Below, piece after piece: positions 27,971 through 36,835 of a stretch of DNA of 64,000 nt. Position numbers and translations under genes: made by a program. The DNA comes from Brasilonema sennae CENA114 (lineage in GTDB: Bacteria; Cyanobacteriota; Cyanobacteriia; Cyanobacteriales; Nostocaceae). Numbering within the stretch: the first letter of the stretch is position 1; each line of letters opens with the position of its first letter. Location of the stretch: the NCBI RefSeq assembly GCF_006968745.1, contig NZ_CP030120.1, positions 127,722-191,721 on the forward strand, read 5' to 3'. A model generated the notes under the pieces. It saw only the letters and a program-made list of their open reading frames with translations. It ran no database searches and had not been told where the DNA came from.

Positions 27971-28273
27971 CTACTCACTTTTGTCTGGAAAGCAAAGCTT
28001 GTGCAACAGTTCTTCGGGGATATCCTCAAAGTGTTCGAGTAAAAAGTTCATCAGGGCAAGGTGGCGTAAATCGGTAGGCATTGGGCGGCGGTAGTTCTTG
28101 CCTCTAGCAAACCAGCGCCGAACGGTGGAAAGGGAACGAGAGCAAATCTGAGCAATTTCTTCGTAGTTCACCTGCCACTTGGAGTAAAACTGCTTGGGTG
28201 TCATTCCCAATTGACAGTAACTGTAGAGTTGAATCAAATCTTGCTCTCGCTGCTTGAGTTGATGAGGATTCAT
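27971..28273 (-). CDS. Small helix-turn-helix protein
   Basis: A 100-residue protein from the ATG at 28273, chosen because it overlaps the stop of the upstream gene as ATGA; a longer frame reaches back but overlaps the neighbour fully. The segment VNYEEIAQICSRSLSTVRRWFARG is a clear HTH recognition unit, similar to transposase or plasmid-copy-control HTHs. The C-terminal part is helical. Probably a DNA-binding regulator translationally coupled to the upstream hypothetical protein. Confidence 0.75.
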   Translation of the reverse strand: MNPHQLKQREQDLIQLYSYCQLGMTPKQFYSKWQVNYEEIAQICSRSLSTVRRWFARGKNYRRPMPTDLRHLALMNFLLEHFEDIPEELLHKLCFPDKSE

Positions 28274-28827
28274 AAGTTTGTTTCCTCGCTGGTTGGTTCT
28301 AAATCCTCTTCCCAAGCAATATCGGTAGATGTCCAAGCGGTGCTGGGGCTGTCTTGACTCAACCAAATCAGGTAGCACCACGCCCAGCAGCAATGATGAG
28401 GAGCATAACTATAGAATCGACCAATGACAATACCCCAATCAGTATCGCTTTCAGTAGAGAGCCAACGCAAGCGATCGCCATATAAAAATCTGGGTGTTTT
28501 CGCTATGTCGGGAAAGTTGACTGGAAGCGATACAGATGCGTCTGGGTATTTCAGGTTAATCAAACCTGGGGCTATATCTTGGTGACTATGCCGGATGAGA
28601 TTGAGATAATTGGCAATCAACTTACCATTAATGCTGTGAGTTAACTGAGAAATTAGAATTGCAGCGAGAGTTTCTAGTTCTTGCTGCTGGGGTTGTATCC
28701 AAGCGCTATCAAAGTCAGCATCAGAGTAGGTGTTGAGCTTTGCCAGTAATTCTGTAATGCCGAAGTCATCTAAAGCTTGTTGATAAGCTCTATGTTCATC
28801 TGTTTTGTAGCCAACAGGCTTTAACAT
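28270..28827 (-). CDS. Hypothetical protein coupled to HTH gene
   Basis: A 185-residue protein. The ATG at 28827 has AGGAG about ten bases upstream and is preferred to the TTG ten codons earlier. The N-terminal half is helical; the C-terminal half is Trp/Tyr-rich (RLRWLSTESDTDWGIVIGRF). Family unknown; it resembles plasmid-linked cyanobacterial hypotheticals. Its stop overlaps the start of the small HTH protein, so the two probably work together. Confidence 0.65.
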   Translation of the reverse strand: MLKPVGYKTDEHRAYQQALDDFGITELLAKLNTYSDADFDSAWIQPQQQELETLAAILISQLTHSINGKLIANYLNLIRHSHQDIAPGLINLKYPDASVSLPVNFPDIAKTPRFLYGDRLRWLSTESDTDWGIVIGRFYSYAPHHCCWAWCYLIWLSQDSPSTAWTSTDIAWEEDLEPTSEETNL

Positions 28828-29004
28828 GGAAAATGTCTCCTGTGATATAGGAACCAAAAGCCAGTGCGTCAGCCCTGAGAAAGTTGTGCGCTGGATGTAC
28901 AGAGAGTCCTACAGAGTTTGTCAAATTTGACAACTTCTGCAAATTAACAAGTCTTTTATGCCAAAGGTCAATTGTAAGAGGTTAAGGTTATGGTAATTTT
29001 GTTA

Positions 29005-29038
29005 ATAAAAAAAATACCCAACCTAAGCCTTTCGGGTA
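29005..29038 (-). terminator. Rho-independent terminator after MobC-like gene
   Basis: On the minus strand a short stem (TACCC / GGGTA) with a 14-base loop is followed by eight Ts. It lies about 120 bases past the stop of the MobC-like gene. The stem is short, so the call is moderate. Confidence 0.45.
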
Positions 29039-29157
29039 CCTACACGTGAACAATAAGCGTGTTGGTGTACTAGGCTATTGGGCGATTTGTCTGGAATATT
29101 AAAGATGCAATCGTCGTCGCTTGCCTTACATCCCCACGCTCATTGACAGATGGGGAA

Positions 29158-29484
29158 TTATGGCGTCAGGTTAAATGCAGCTGCGATAGTCTTATCAAGA
29201 AGTGCGATCGCAATTTCAACTTGGTTGATAATTTGCTGGTTGTTTGTCTCAAGAGCAAGGTGAGATAACATCATTAGTTCGCTTTTGAGGGTTCCTGCTG
29301 TAGCGCGTATGGTTATGATATCTGCGGGTGGTTTGGCTGCTAGTACCCGTCTCAACCCACATGAACGTAAGTATTCAGATGCAGTTACTCCTGTAGCGTC
29401 AGCTTTCTCCTTGATGACAGTTTTCTCGTCATCAAAGACATACACCTTGATTAATTTGGTTCGTTTAGTAGGCGTACTTACCAT
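29158..29484 (-). CDS. MobC-like plasmid mobilization protein
   Basis: A 108-residue protein with a ribbon-helix-helix-like N-terminus (KRTKLIKVYVFDDEKTVIK, then TASEYLRSCGLRR) and a helical C-terminus. The order RHH, then YLRSCGLRR, is typical of relaxosome accessory proteins of the MobC/TraY type, which bind oriT and help the relaxase nick. The relaxase gene is 14 kb away. A G-rich repeat cluster lies upstream beyond a small frame and could be its target. Confidence 0.75.
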   Translation of the reverse strand: MVSTPTKRTKLIKVYVFDDEKTVIKEKADATGVTASEYLRSCGLRRVLAAKPPADIITIRATAGTLKSELMMLSHLALETNNQQIINQVEIAIALLDKTIAAAFNLTP

Positions 29485-29583
29485 ACCTTGTTCAATGATA
29501 GGACTGAGAAAGAGACGCTTTTCTGTACTGCGTCAGGGGAACTTGCGGGACAATGAGAAATCCGACTTGACTCGCGCTCCTGC

Positions 29584-29700
29584 CTAGCTGATAATATTGC
29601 CGTTATCCTTGGTATAACCAACACTATAGCTGTATGCAAACAGTGAGAGTACTGCAACTGCTGCAATATAGCTAATACAAGCAAGTCGGAGTCGATACAT
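29584..29700 (-). CDS. Possible 38-residue single-pass membrane peptide
   Basis: A short frame from ATG to TAG: a basic start (MYRLRLACI), a hydrophobic segment (SYIAAVAVLSLFAYSYSV) and a polar tail. It lies directly upstream of the MobC-like gene on the same strand. No clear ribosome site is seen. The pattern of a basic start followed by one membrane helix could be a type I toxin-like or transfer-entry peptide, but nothing else supports that. Confidence 0.3.
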   Translation of the reverse strand: MYRLRLACISYIAAVAVLSLFAYSYSVGYTKDNGNIIS

Positions 29701-30260
29701 TATCGTCAATTAATTGTGATTATTGAGAAAAATTAAGGTTAAAGTAGGCCTGTTTGCCATACCTTGTTTACTAGTATGACTGCACTAAACGCAAGGGTAG
29801 GTCGTAGGGGAGTGTGCGGTGAGTACGGGGGGAGTAGGGGGAAAGTACGCGGTGAGTACGGCGGGAGGTGCGGGTGTGTGATGCAGGTATGATTTGAATT
29901 GAAAGATAGTATCTAATTAATAATTTAACTAACAAATAGAGATTTTTCCCTACTTAATTGGTGAGTACTCGGTAAGTTGCGGGAGAGTACTGAGGGAGTA
30001 ACCAGGGGCGTACAGATATAGTAATTTTTGTACATTACTTTACTAATAATCTTTACTAAGTCTGTCCAGTAAGTGGGCTTGATGTTACTAGAAAAGACAT
30101 TATGTAGTATAAAGAGAGACTAATTGTAATTTGAATTAATTAGATTAAAGGTTGAGATTGAAGGGATTTACGATATGGGGTTGTTAAATGGATGATGGGG
30201 GAAGTTTTTATTACTTAACTCAAATGTTGGTGTTGATTGAAGTGATTGTGAGGGGGAATT
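29701..30260. other. Non-coding region upstream of partition genes, candidate origin
   Basis: 560 bases without a gene between the divergent MobC side and the plus-strand acidic protein. It contains a strongly strand-biased G-rich block with repeats (see the repeat entry), an AT-rich block (29905-29960) and further AT-rich DNA up to 30150. G-rich repeats plus AT-rich DNA beside segregation genes fit a plasmid origin or a transfer origin. Confidence 0.45.
29818..29995. repeat. Iteron-like repeats (GGTGAGTAC)
   Basis: GGTGAGTACG occurs at 29818-29827 and 29851-29860, and GGTGAGTAC at 29960-29968, all in the same orientation. A related GAGAGTACTGAGGG lies near 29983, and AAAGTACG near 29842. 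The intervening DNA is rich in GGGAG and GGGGG. These are possible binding sites for a replication initiator or an adaptor protein. Confidence 0.5.
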
Positions 30261-30800
30261 ATGCCGAGTAAGGTGCAATCAGATTATGTGGAGTTGTCAG
30301 TGGCAAGAAAGAAGGGTTCGATTGACGCGAGATTGTTGCAATACCTCAAGGCGAGTAAGAAGGGAGGGGGGGAGATGGTGATGGAGGCAATAATTCCTCG
30401 CTATTTGCCCTATATGCTCTACTCGCAGGGTGTGCGGGGGGAGGAATTACATTCCTGCGTATTGGATGCGATCGCGGATTTAGAAGCCCAGATAGTTAAG
30501 CTAAAACGGGCATTTGGAATGGAGGGACTTGCGACTGTTGTGCTAGTTCAGCCTTATAATGGAGTTCCTTCAATGAGTGCAGCGATCTCTCCTGCTAACT
30601 TGGTTCCTCCAAAAGCATCTTTTTTTGGTTCAAGTGAACCAGATTCTGTTGAATCACCAGTAGCAAATGATGTGTCAGTGTCAGCAGAACTGGAGGAAGG
30701 GGAAGATTCAGACGATGATGACGGTTTTTTTGATGATGACGAGGATGACCCAATTGCCAAGGCAGAGATAGAAGTTGATGCGGGGTTTCGTTTAGAATAG
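30261..30800 (+). CDS. Hypothetical protein with basic N-terminus and acidic tail (possible partition adaptor)
   Basis: A 179-residue protein. Residues 1-95 are basic and helical (VARKKGSIDARLLQYLKASK), possibly DNA-binding. The C-terminal third is very acidic with runs of Asp and Glu. A basic DNA-binding head with a flexible acidic tail is the layout of ParR-like adaptors, and the gene lies between the iteron-like repeats and two actin-like ATPase genes. GAGGGGG precedes the ATG closely. Family not recognised; the adaptor role is inference from layout and position. Confidence 0.6.
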   Translation: MPSKVQSDYVELSVARKKGSIDARLLQYLKASKKGGGEMVMEAIIPRYLPYMLYSQGVRGEELHSCVLDAIADLEAQIVKLKRAFGMEGLATVVLVQPYNGVPSMSAAISPANLVPPKASFFGSSEPDSVESPVANDVSVSAELEEGEDSDDDDGFFDDDEDDPIAKAEIEVDAGFRLE

Positions 30801-30956
30801 CATCTGGTGAAAACTAACCTCAAACTCCTATGCTGTCTGGGTTAATATTTAATTTCCCAAGAGGTCTAATGAAAAAACTTCGTCTAAATCTTCCCTATTG
30901 CTGTAACATTAGTATTTAAAGCTTCATCCCGAAATAGTTTGGTGACCTATAGTCAT

Positions 30957-31259
30957 TCACAATTCCCAATCCAGCGTAAAAGTTTCCTCACCATCTTCTG
31001 ATTCAACTTGGGGGTCATCTGGGGTATGAATTAACTCATCCACAGTAGGTTGGTTTTGTTTAATGGGGGTTGTTTGGGGGTTAACTACAGCAGACTGTAC
31101 TGGTAACACACCCTGCTTAAACGCAAAGTAGCAATCAACAATAAAGTAAAGCGTCTCAAGGTAACTTTTACCTAATCGTTGCGATTCTGCAAAGATCCGC
31201 TCGCGGTAGCTGTCTTTGATTCGGACTTTTTCTGGGGTTTTGTCTTGCTGAGAAACCAT
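30957..31259 (-). CDS. ParR-like adaptor candidate downstream of ParM-type gene
   Basis: A 100-residue protein. The N-terminal 50 residues (KVRIKDSYRERIFAESQRLG, then SYLETLYFIVDCY) look like a ribbon-helix-helix DNA-binding unit; the C-terminal half is acidic and flexible. It follows the actin-like gene at 31549-32520 on the same strand, the usual place for parR after parM. The gap of about 290 bases is larger than usual for an operon. Confidence 0.65.
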   Translation of the reverse strand: MVSQQDKTPEKVRIKDSYRERIFAESQRLGKSYLETLYFIVDCYFAFKQGVLPVQSAVVNPQTTPIKQNQPTVDELIHTPDDPQVESEDGEETFTLDWEL

Positions 31260-31548
31260 TTTAAGTCGGTCGGTACAAATAAAGTTAACTAGTTCGGACT
31301 GTCAAAACTCATTAGTCATTGGTGTTATTTCCATCAACTACTTACCTCGCATTTCTTACGCTTCGTTGCGATACTCCCCCTGGAGTTACTGCGTGAACGC
31401 TATTACCAAAACCTTTATCCAGCGAGCGATTTTGAGTGTTTTATAATAAGTGCGAATCATGACAGTATGTTAATCAGGTATTTTATCTCAAGTCTAAATG
31501 GCATAAGCATTTTGGACTTGTTGTTGAAATCTTTGCGAGAAATCTGGG

Positions 31549-32520
31549 TTACACACCAACATTCGCTCCGCTACTAGAGGAAGAGCTGACAATGGTTTTA
31601 GCCATTTGTAAAAGCCCACAAGAATTAGCCTCCACCGGGTTATCTAGAATTTCAAACCCGTTCTGCACGAGCAGTTTTTTAAAACCAGGAAGCAAGCAAC
31701 CGCCACCAATAGCCCAAATTTCATCCCCTTGGTGTTTGGCGTCAAGGGCGAGATTGACTGGTTTTTTCAAATAGCTTTCATACCACTCTTTAAGACAAGT
31801 GGTGTAAACATCTTTAATATCAATATCACGGCTGTACTTGGTATGTCCCATTTCTAGACAAAAGCGAATTTTCGATAAGTCCCCAAGCTTTCCACCATTG
31901 AGATATTTCATCTTCTTAGCAATCTCAGCTATAAGAACTTCCACACCAGCAGCGTATGGAGTATGGACTTCTCTTTTACCTTGGTTGTAACGAGAATAAA
32001 GTGTTGTACCATTCCCAAAATCTACGACAGTTAACTTTTTGGGGAGCTTTCGACTGAACAGAGCACCCATACCTTCAGGTACAACTTTGAGAACCTCTAC
32101 CCTGACATCAGAGAGTTTACCAGCGAGTATTGGTTGATATTCACCATTGAGCACTCTTAGCAAGTCATCAGTTAAAGCCACATCATGCAAACTGACAACT
32201 AGCTTTAAGTGCCAAACTTTACGATGTGGCAAATGAGCTAATGCACCTAATAAAGTGATGAGGGCGTTGTTAACTTTGTTAATATTGCTATCTGTATTCC
32301 GTTCAAAGTAATACCCAGTGCGGAAAGCCGACTCACCAACAGTATAGGCATTACCGTTAAAAACCACCCTCCCAGGTACATCTTCCATGTCTTCTCTTGA
32401 GATGTAACTTGGAATTCTAATCACATCAAAACCATCGACTAACAGTTTTACGCTACCATAGCCATTATCAAAACCTGCACAAAAAATCTTTTGATTCGCG
32501 TGAATGTTTTTCTCTGTCAT
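31549..32520 (-). CDS. Actin-like plasmid segregation ATPase (ParM/StbA type)
   Basis: A 323-residue protein from the ATG at 32520; a GTG six codons upstream is possible. Actin-fold motifs are visible: phosphate-1 AGFDNGYGSVKLL at the N-terminus, phosphate-2 LTVVDFGNGTT in the middle, and the adenosine motif IWAIGGGCLLPGF near the end. Length and motifs fit the ParM/StbA group that polymerises to push plasmid copies apart. The Ser-rich C-terminal tail is odd. It pairs with the small gene downstream (30957). Confidence 0.85.
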   Translation of the reverse strand: MTEKNIHANQKIFCAGFDNGYGSVKLLVDGFDVIRIPSYISREDMEDVPGRVVFNGNAYTVGESAFRTGYYFERNTDSNINKVNNALITLLGALAHLPHRKVWHLKLVVSLHDVALTDDLLRVLNGEYQPILAGKLSDVRVEVLKVVPEGMGALFSRKLPKKLTVVDFGNGTTLYSRYNQGKREVHTPYAAGVEVLIAEIAKKMKYLNGGKLGDLSKIRFCLEMGHTKYSRDIDIKDVYTTCLKEWYESYLKKPVNLALDAKHQGDEIWAIGGGCLLPGFKKLLVQNGFEILDNPVEANSCGLLQMAKTIVSSSSSSGANVGV

Positions 32521-32993
32521 AGGGGTCAAATGGGGCACAAAGTCTCAAAGACTATAATATACCCTAAGAAGCACCTATGTATACCCTGTGTAGGAGTTAA
32601 TTTTTTATAAAAAGTCGTAGGCTACGCATAGCCCCCACTTGTACCCCAATACGGTTCAGATAAGAAGTTGACGAGTGAAGGTAAGTAGAGGAGGCGCTTG
32701 GGTTGCAGGGGAGGAAAAAGAATTAATGTCCATTAACTCTTCTCCCCCTGCCCCTCTTCTCCCCTTGCTCAAGAACAGCTTGCCTCAACAGATAACTTTC
32801 CTAACCCAAGCGTATTGCCCCATAACCAATTCAACTATCGTTGGTGCTGTTAAAGAATATCATGATTTGCGATTGTAAAATTTTTTCTAAAACAGCGTAA
32901 TGTTGGTGTAAAGAAGGCTTTTGCCTCTACCAACATAATACTGGCAACGGTTAAATTGTAAGCAATAGTATAAATTAATTTAAACCTTCATGT
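32521..32993. other. Divergent promoter region between two actin-like genes
   Basis: About 470 bases between the divergent ParM-type genes. It holds C-rich repeat pieces (CTCTTCTCCCCCTGCCCC near 32738) and AT-rich DNA toward 32990. A 67-codon frame at 32675-32878 lies in the repeat DNA and is not credible. The region may carry promoters and centromere-like sites for the two systems, but no clear iterons were found. Confidence 0.4.
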
Positions 32994-34244
32994 ATGTCCA
33001 AGACTAAGGGGAAACCAGATTTAAAAAAGATAGTCATCACGATAGACATGGGTGGAAGTAAAACCAAGGCTATCGTGCAGGAGTATCCTGAAGGGAATCC
33101 TGTAGTCTTACTTTTAGACTCAGAAGTAGCGGATGTCGCTAAGGCTTCGATTGAAAGTGTTGAAGCACAAGGTAACCCCGATTCTCGTGCTTGGGTAGGA
33201 ATAGGCGGTGAGTATTACGCTTTAGGAGAACTTGCCCGACGTCGGTTTGGGGGTATATCGCAACTAAGAGAACTTAAATACTCGCTAGCGGTTCCCAAGA
33301 TATGCGGTACGATCTGGCTAGCATTGGAGAAGTTGAACCTTAATAACGATGTTGCAGTTTACTTGAGTATCCTGCTGCCGCCGGGAGAGGTGCAAGACTC
33401 CGAACAACTACAAACCAGCTTGAAGGATGCATTTCGGGGGTTTGATACACCAGCAGGTAAGATGCGAGTGAAAATGCTTCGTTGTGGTGTAGCTTCTGAG
33501 GGTAGTGGAGTATTTTTCCACCATAGGAGGGTGCTTGGCGAGAATATGCCAGCCCAGATGTACGTGATGCTTGGTTACCGCAACGCGAGTATTTTCATTG
33601 TTCGAGGTGGTGTGCCGAGTGCGGGAATAACTAATAATTTTGGGATGTCTTGGCTGGTAGATAATTTCATTTCTAAGGCATCAGGGCTTAGTCCTGACAA
33701 TCTCAATATTGTCGAGATATTGGTGGAAGCTGGGGTTAGTTGTGATTCCCTGGTGCTTCAAAAACTTTCGCGTAAGCGTAAACGCGAGGAGACTCAAGTC
33801 GATGGTGAGTTGATGTCCAAAGCTTTATTGCTTGCTAGAGATGAGTATTGGCGCGCGCTTGTCAGATGGCTGCGCTCAAAGATGGATGAAGATATCGAGG
33901 AGGTAGTATTCTGCGGTGGGACTGCGGACTACATTCGTCCAGAGATAGAGGCTTACTTCCAAAAAGAGGGCAGTAAGGTATCTTGGCACGGGGATATTTT
34001 CATTCCAGATGAGATATCTTCTGGTATGGGTAATCGGATGGCGGATGTTTATGCGCTGCACCAGCATATGATTATTCAGTTTGATCAGCTGACTGGTTAT
34101 GCACGTTCTGAAGTTGTGCCGCTAACTAAATCTGCTGTTCTCACCTCAACTAAGAGCACAAGTACAGACGACCCTTTTGCCAAATTTGATTTTACGCCTG
34201 TTCCTCGTCCTAAGACTTTTATCACTGTAAATGAGAATGTTTAG
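32994..34244 (+). CDS. Second, divergent actin-like ATPase (ParM/Alp type)
   Basis: A 416-residue protein unlike the first in sequence. Actin motifs: phosphate-1 ITIDMGGSKTKAIVQ (about 12-26), a central AQMYVMLGYRNASIFIV (phosphate-2-like), and VVFCGGTADYIRPEIEAYF (adenosine-like). The last ~40 residues are a flexible Ser/Thr tail. It is transcribed away from the first actin gene and ends at a good terminator. Two different actin-like genes side by side suggest two segregation systems or an actin pair. Start chosen at the first ATG after AT-rich DNA; no strong ribosome site. Confidence 0.8.
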   Translation: MSKTKGKPDLKKIVITIDMGGSKTKAIVQEYPEGNPVVLLLDSEVADVAKASIESVEAQGNPDSRAWVGIGGEYYALGELARRRFGGISQLRELKYSLAVPKICGTIWLALEKLNLNNDVAVYLSILLPPGEVQDSEQLQTSLKDAFRGFDTPAGKMRVKMLRCGVASEGSGVFFHHRRVLGENMPAQMYVMLGYRNASIFIVRGGVPSAGITNNFGMSWLVDNFISKASGLSPDNLNIVEILVEAGVSCDSLVLQKLSRKRKREETQVDGELMSKALLLARDEYWRALVRWLRSKMDEDIEEVVFCGGTADYIRPEIEAYFQKEGSKVSWHGDIFIPDEISSGMGNRMADVYALHQHMIIQFDQLTGYARSEVVPLTKSAVLTSTKSTSTDDPFAKFDFTPVPRPKTFITVNENV

Positions 34245-34266
34245 TTAATTTTTATTCGAGAAAAAC

Positions 34267-34302
34267 AACCAGCATTAGGACTTGGTGCTGGTTTGGTTTT
34301 TT
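34267..34302 (+). terminator. Rho-independent terminator
   Basis: An 8-bp perfect stem (AACCAGCA at 34267-34274 with TGCTGGTT at 34286-34293) is followed by TGGTTTTTTG on the plus strand. It lies just after the second actin-like gene and opposite the converging parB. Confidence 0.85.
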
Positions 34303-34331
34303 GTATTATTTTGTCATTTGAAACTAGCTGT

Positions 34332-35495
34332 TCAATTAGTCGTATCTTCCAGCTTTTCCTGAATTTCTTTAGCCTTAGCTTCTAATGCAGCAAGTAAGTC
34401 TTTCAGTTGCGACGGGGGGACATCATCAACCTTAGTTGTACAGACAGATCGAATCAGAGAATTGATTTGGCGATTTGGCTTAATTTTTTTTCCTGGAGTA
34501 CGTTCAGCAATAATTTTGGTAACTAGAGAACGAGTTTGAGCCACAGTTAGCCTTGATTGCAAAACTTGCAATGTCGCATCTTGTCGGATTTTCTCAGCCT
34601 GAGTATCCTCGATTCCTAAATTTTTGGAATTGAGTTGTTGAAGCGAGCGAGCATGGTTAGCACCAAGTCCTGATTCTCGAATCGCAGTCTTTAAATCTTG
34701 CGTCAGTCGCAAGCAGGGGAAGACGTTTGCATCTACAGACGCTGGATTTTGTTGAAAACGTAGCAATAGTAGAAAAACATTACGCTCAGTCTCGTCTAAC
34801 TCAAATTCTTTGATGCCCTTTAACTGCTCAACTCTTGTTACACTGACTAGTTCAGTTAATTTCGGCAAGAGTTTTTTTACATTTAATCTGGCAATCACTC
34901 TCCTAACTGCCTTGACAACCTCTTCCTGTTCAATTTCAAAAGCTAATTTAGCTTGTTGGATTAAACCCTCAGCTAAATCTAGTTCATTCAAACCTTCTCG
35001 ATGAAGACTAGTTAATAGTGTCAGTGCGTGTAATTCCGACTCTGAGAGTTCCTTCGGCAGCATAACTGCATCCAGCGTTTCAATTTCTGGCTGCAAATAC
35101 TCTGCAACTGCTCTCCATCTCCGTTCTCCATCGAAGATGAGATTTCCTGGTAGCAAGATGATCGGCTCTTGTTGCCCCTCTTCTTTAATTGAAACAGCTA
35201 TGCTGTGAATGCTATCCGGTGTGAATGTTTGCCTTGCCTGCTTGGGATTAGGTCTAACTTGACTATAGTGGATTTGAAAAACACCAGATGCTTTGAGCTG
35301 TTCTCGTAGTTCTTCAATAGTTTGATTGAGACGAGTCCGTTCTTGTTCGGCAAGCTTTCCATTTACCTGTTCATCTTTCAACCGAGTAATTTCTGCTTGC
35401 AACTCTTCTATCCGTTCTTCAAGCTCAAATACCTGTTGCGAACCGGCTGCAGAAGCAAACATTCCCAGCACACTCGGTTTGTTTGACTTTGACAT
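34332..35495 (-). CDS. parB: ParB-family partition protein
   Basis: A 387-residue protein. The N-terminal ~70 residues include a coiled coil (ELEERIEELQAEITRLKDEQ), unusual in position. The ParB/Noc N-terminal domain follows: VRPNPKQARQTF, SIKEEGQQEPIILL and the GERRWRA box (about residues 93-160). A central helical domain with HTH potential runs to ~330. It directly abuts parA with no gap and is transcribed with it. It should bind a centromere, possibly the repeats upstream of parA, and stimulate ParA. Confidence 0.88.
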   Translation of the reverse strand: MSKSNKPSVLGMFASAAGSQQVFELEERIEELQAEITRLKDEQVNGKLAEQERTRLNQTIEELREQLKASGVFQIHYSQVRPNPKQARQTFTPDSIHSIAVSIKEEGQQEPIILLPGNLIFDGERRWRAVAEYLQPEIETLDAVMLPKELSESELHALTLLTSLHREGLNELDLAEGLIQQAKLAFEIEQEEVVKAVRRVIARLNVKKLLPKLTELVSVTRVEQLKGIKEFELDETERNVFLLLLRFQQNPASVDANVFPCLRLTQDLKTAIRESGLGANHARSLQQLNSKNLGIEDTQAEKIRQDATLQVLQSRLTVAQTRSLVTKIIAERTPGKKIKPNRQINSLIRSVCTTKVDDVPPSQLKDLLAALEAKAKEIQEKLEDTTN

Positions 35496-36302
35496 CTATT
35501 GACCTCTCATTACCTTAAGTTCTTGAATTAGTGCATCAACGATAGGTAGAAAGTCTGCTCTTGCTTCTCTGCCTGGTCTGTAAATTCCTAAAGGTAAGCC
35601 CCTACCAGAAGCATTCAGAATGTCCGCTGACTCGCGAATTGGACTAAAGTATTGAATTCCTAGATTTTGACAGACTACTGGAAGTTCCTCAACAATACTT
35701 CTATGTGCTCCCCAGTCACTTTTCCAACGAGTGGGAACTATTCCTATGATTTTTGGAGTTGGTTTCAATCTCAGGCGCTTGCAGTTGTCATAGTACCATT
35801 CAATCATTGCAGCAGCGCTCTGGGAAGCTTTGTATTCAGGTTGAATCGGAATTAATACATGAGTAGAAGCTGCAAGAGCGGTTAATGGTAAAGGCTCCAA
35901 GGTTGCAGGACAGTCGATAATCACAAAATCTTGAGGTAAGGGGTAATCACTCAGCCGATCTGCAAGGATATAAGCTCCGCGCAGATCCTTTGATATCAGA
36001 CGTATTGTCTCGTGCAATTCTTTTCCGCCCTTACAAACCTGAATTTTGTCAGTTTTTCCCTGCCAAGCTGTAACTAGAGGCCAATTCCCTTTGAACTCTG
36101 GCTCATACACGTCAGCCATTGTTCCTGGTGCTTCCACTTCTCTTAATCCACAAAACAAAGTCAGTGATTCGTTTGGGTCGATGTCTAATAACGCAACTGA
36201 ATAGCCGCGAACACTTAATTCATAGGCAAGATTGTACGAAACAGTACTTTTAGCTACCCCCCCAGCATTTGTCTCAATTGAAAGAATTAAATTGACTGAC
36301 AT
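35496..36302 (-). CDS. parA: ParA-family partition ATPase
   Basis: A 268-residue protein. The deviant Walker A (TNAGGVAKST, near residues 11-20) has Ala where the signature Lys is common, while the second Lys is kept. LLDIDPNESLTLFCG carries the Walker A' Asp and FVIIDCPATLEPL Walker B. It lacks an N-terminal HTH, so autoregulation probably relies on ParB. It is first in the parA-parB operon, and two 23-bp direct repeats lie about 155-215 bases upstream of the start. Confidence 0.9.
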   Translation of the reverse strand: MSVNLILSIETNAGGVAKSTVSYNLAYELSVRGYSVALLDIDPNESLTLFCGLREVEAPGTMADVYEPEFKGNWPLVTAWQGKTDKIQVCKGGKELHETIRLISKDLRGAYILADRLSDYPLPQDFVIIDCPATLEPLPLTALAASTHVLIPIQPEYKASQSAAAMIEWYYDNCKRLRLKPTPKIIGIVPTRWKSDWGAHRSIVEELPVVCQNLGIQYFSPIRESADILNASGRGLPLGIYRPGREARADFLPIVDALIQELKVMRGQ

Positions 36303-36456
36303 GGTGTTTTTCTTTGTTGACTAACGACATTTCACGCATTGTCCCCCAAAATCGGGGCAGGCTTATTACTCCGAATACGCGAGGAGACAACACAGACCAA
36401 CAAACAGAAGCTTGTCCAATTTTTTTACGTGTAAGACCCCGTGACATTTTCAATCC

Positions 36457-36515
36457 TGAGATAACGTTATATCAGTTTTGTTTTGGTAATTTTGAGATAA
36501 TGTTATATCAGTTTT
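36457..36515. repeat. Pair of 23-bp direct repeats upstream of parA (candidate operator/centromere)
   Basis: Two copies, 36457-36479 and 36493-36515, differ at one base. Each starts TGAGATAA and ends GTTATATCAGTTTT, with a 36-bp period. ParB boxes and parS-type sites are typically short repeats next to parA, so these are the best candidate for ParA/ParB regulation or plasmid anchoring. Confidence 0.55.
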
Positions 36516-36645
36516 CACTTGTTGTGTTGCAAAAACTTGTGGTTGTTTGCTCAAAGTAGTATCTGTGCCAAACCAAATACTTGAGGTCACTGACCAGCCC
36601 CTATGGCGCTCCGCCACGCTCCGAAGGACGGGGTGGGAGAACTTA

Positions 36646-36835
36646 ACAGAGAACAGGGAACAGTGAAAGAACCGCGACCCAATATTGGGTACTTGCACCA
36701 TTATTTATTTATGAATAACAAAAAAGGATTCATGCCTAGATGTAAGGCACGAGGCATGAGGCGTCCTTGTCTAAATCCCCTTGATTTATCTGTGGGGATT
36801 TCCCAGATGAGCTGTTCCCCATTCCCTGTTTCCTC
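36646..36835. mobile_element. Element bounded by GGGAACAG-type inverted ends
   Basis: The left end (ACAGAGAACAGGGAACAG) and the complement of the right end (GAGGAAACAGGGAATGGGG) are imperfect inverted repeats. The inside has GTCCTTGTCTAAATCCCC and GGGGATTT, also found in the element at 54031-54258. It has no coding capacity and is probably a non-autonomous dispersed repeat. Confidence 0.5.

Noticed and set aside
32675..32878. 67-codon frame between the actin-like genes
   Set aside because: Made mostly of a pyrimidine-rich repeat; no ribosome site; more likely the divergent promoter region.
36303..36456. Short frames near parA
   Set aside because: No codon bias or domain; they sit in the regulatory region.
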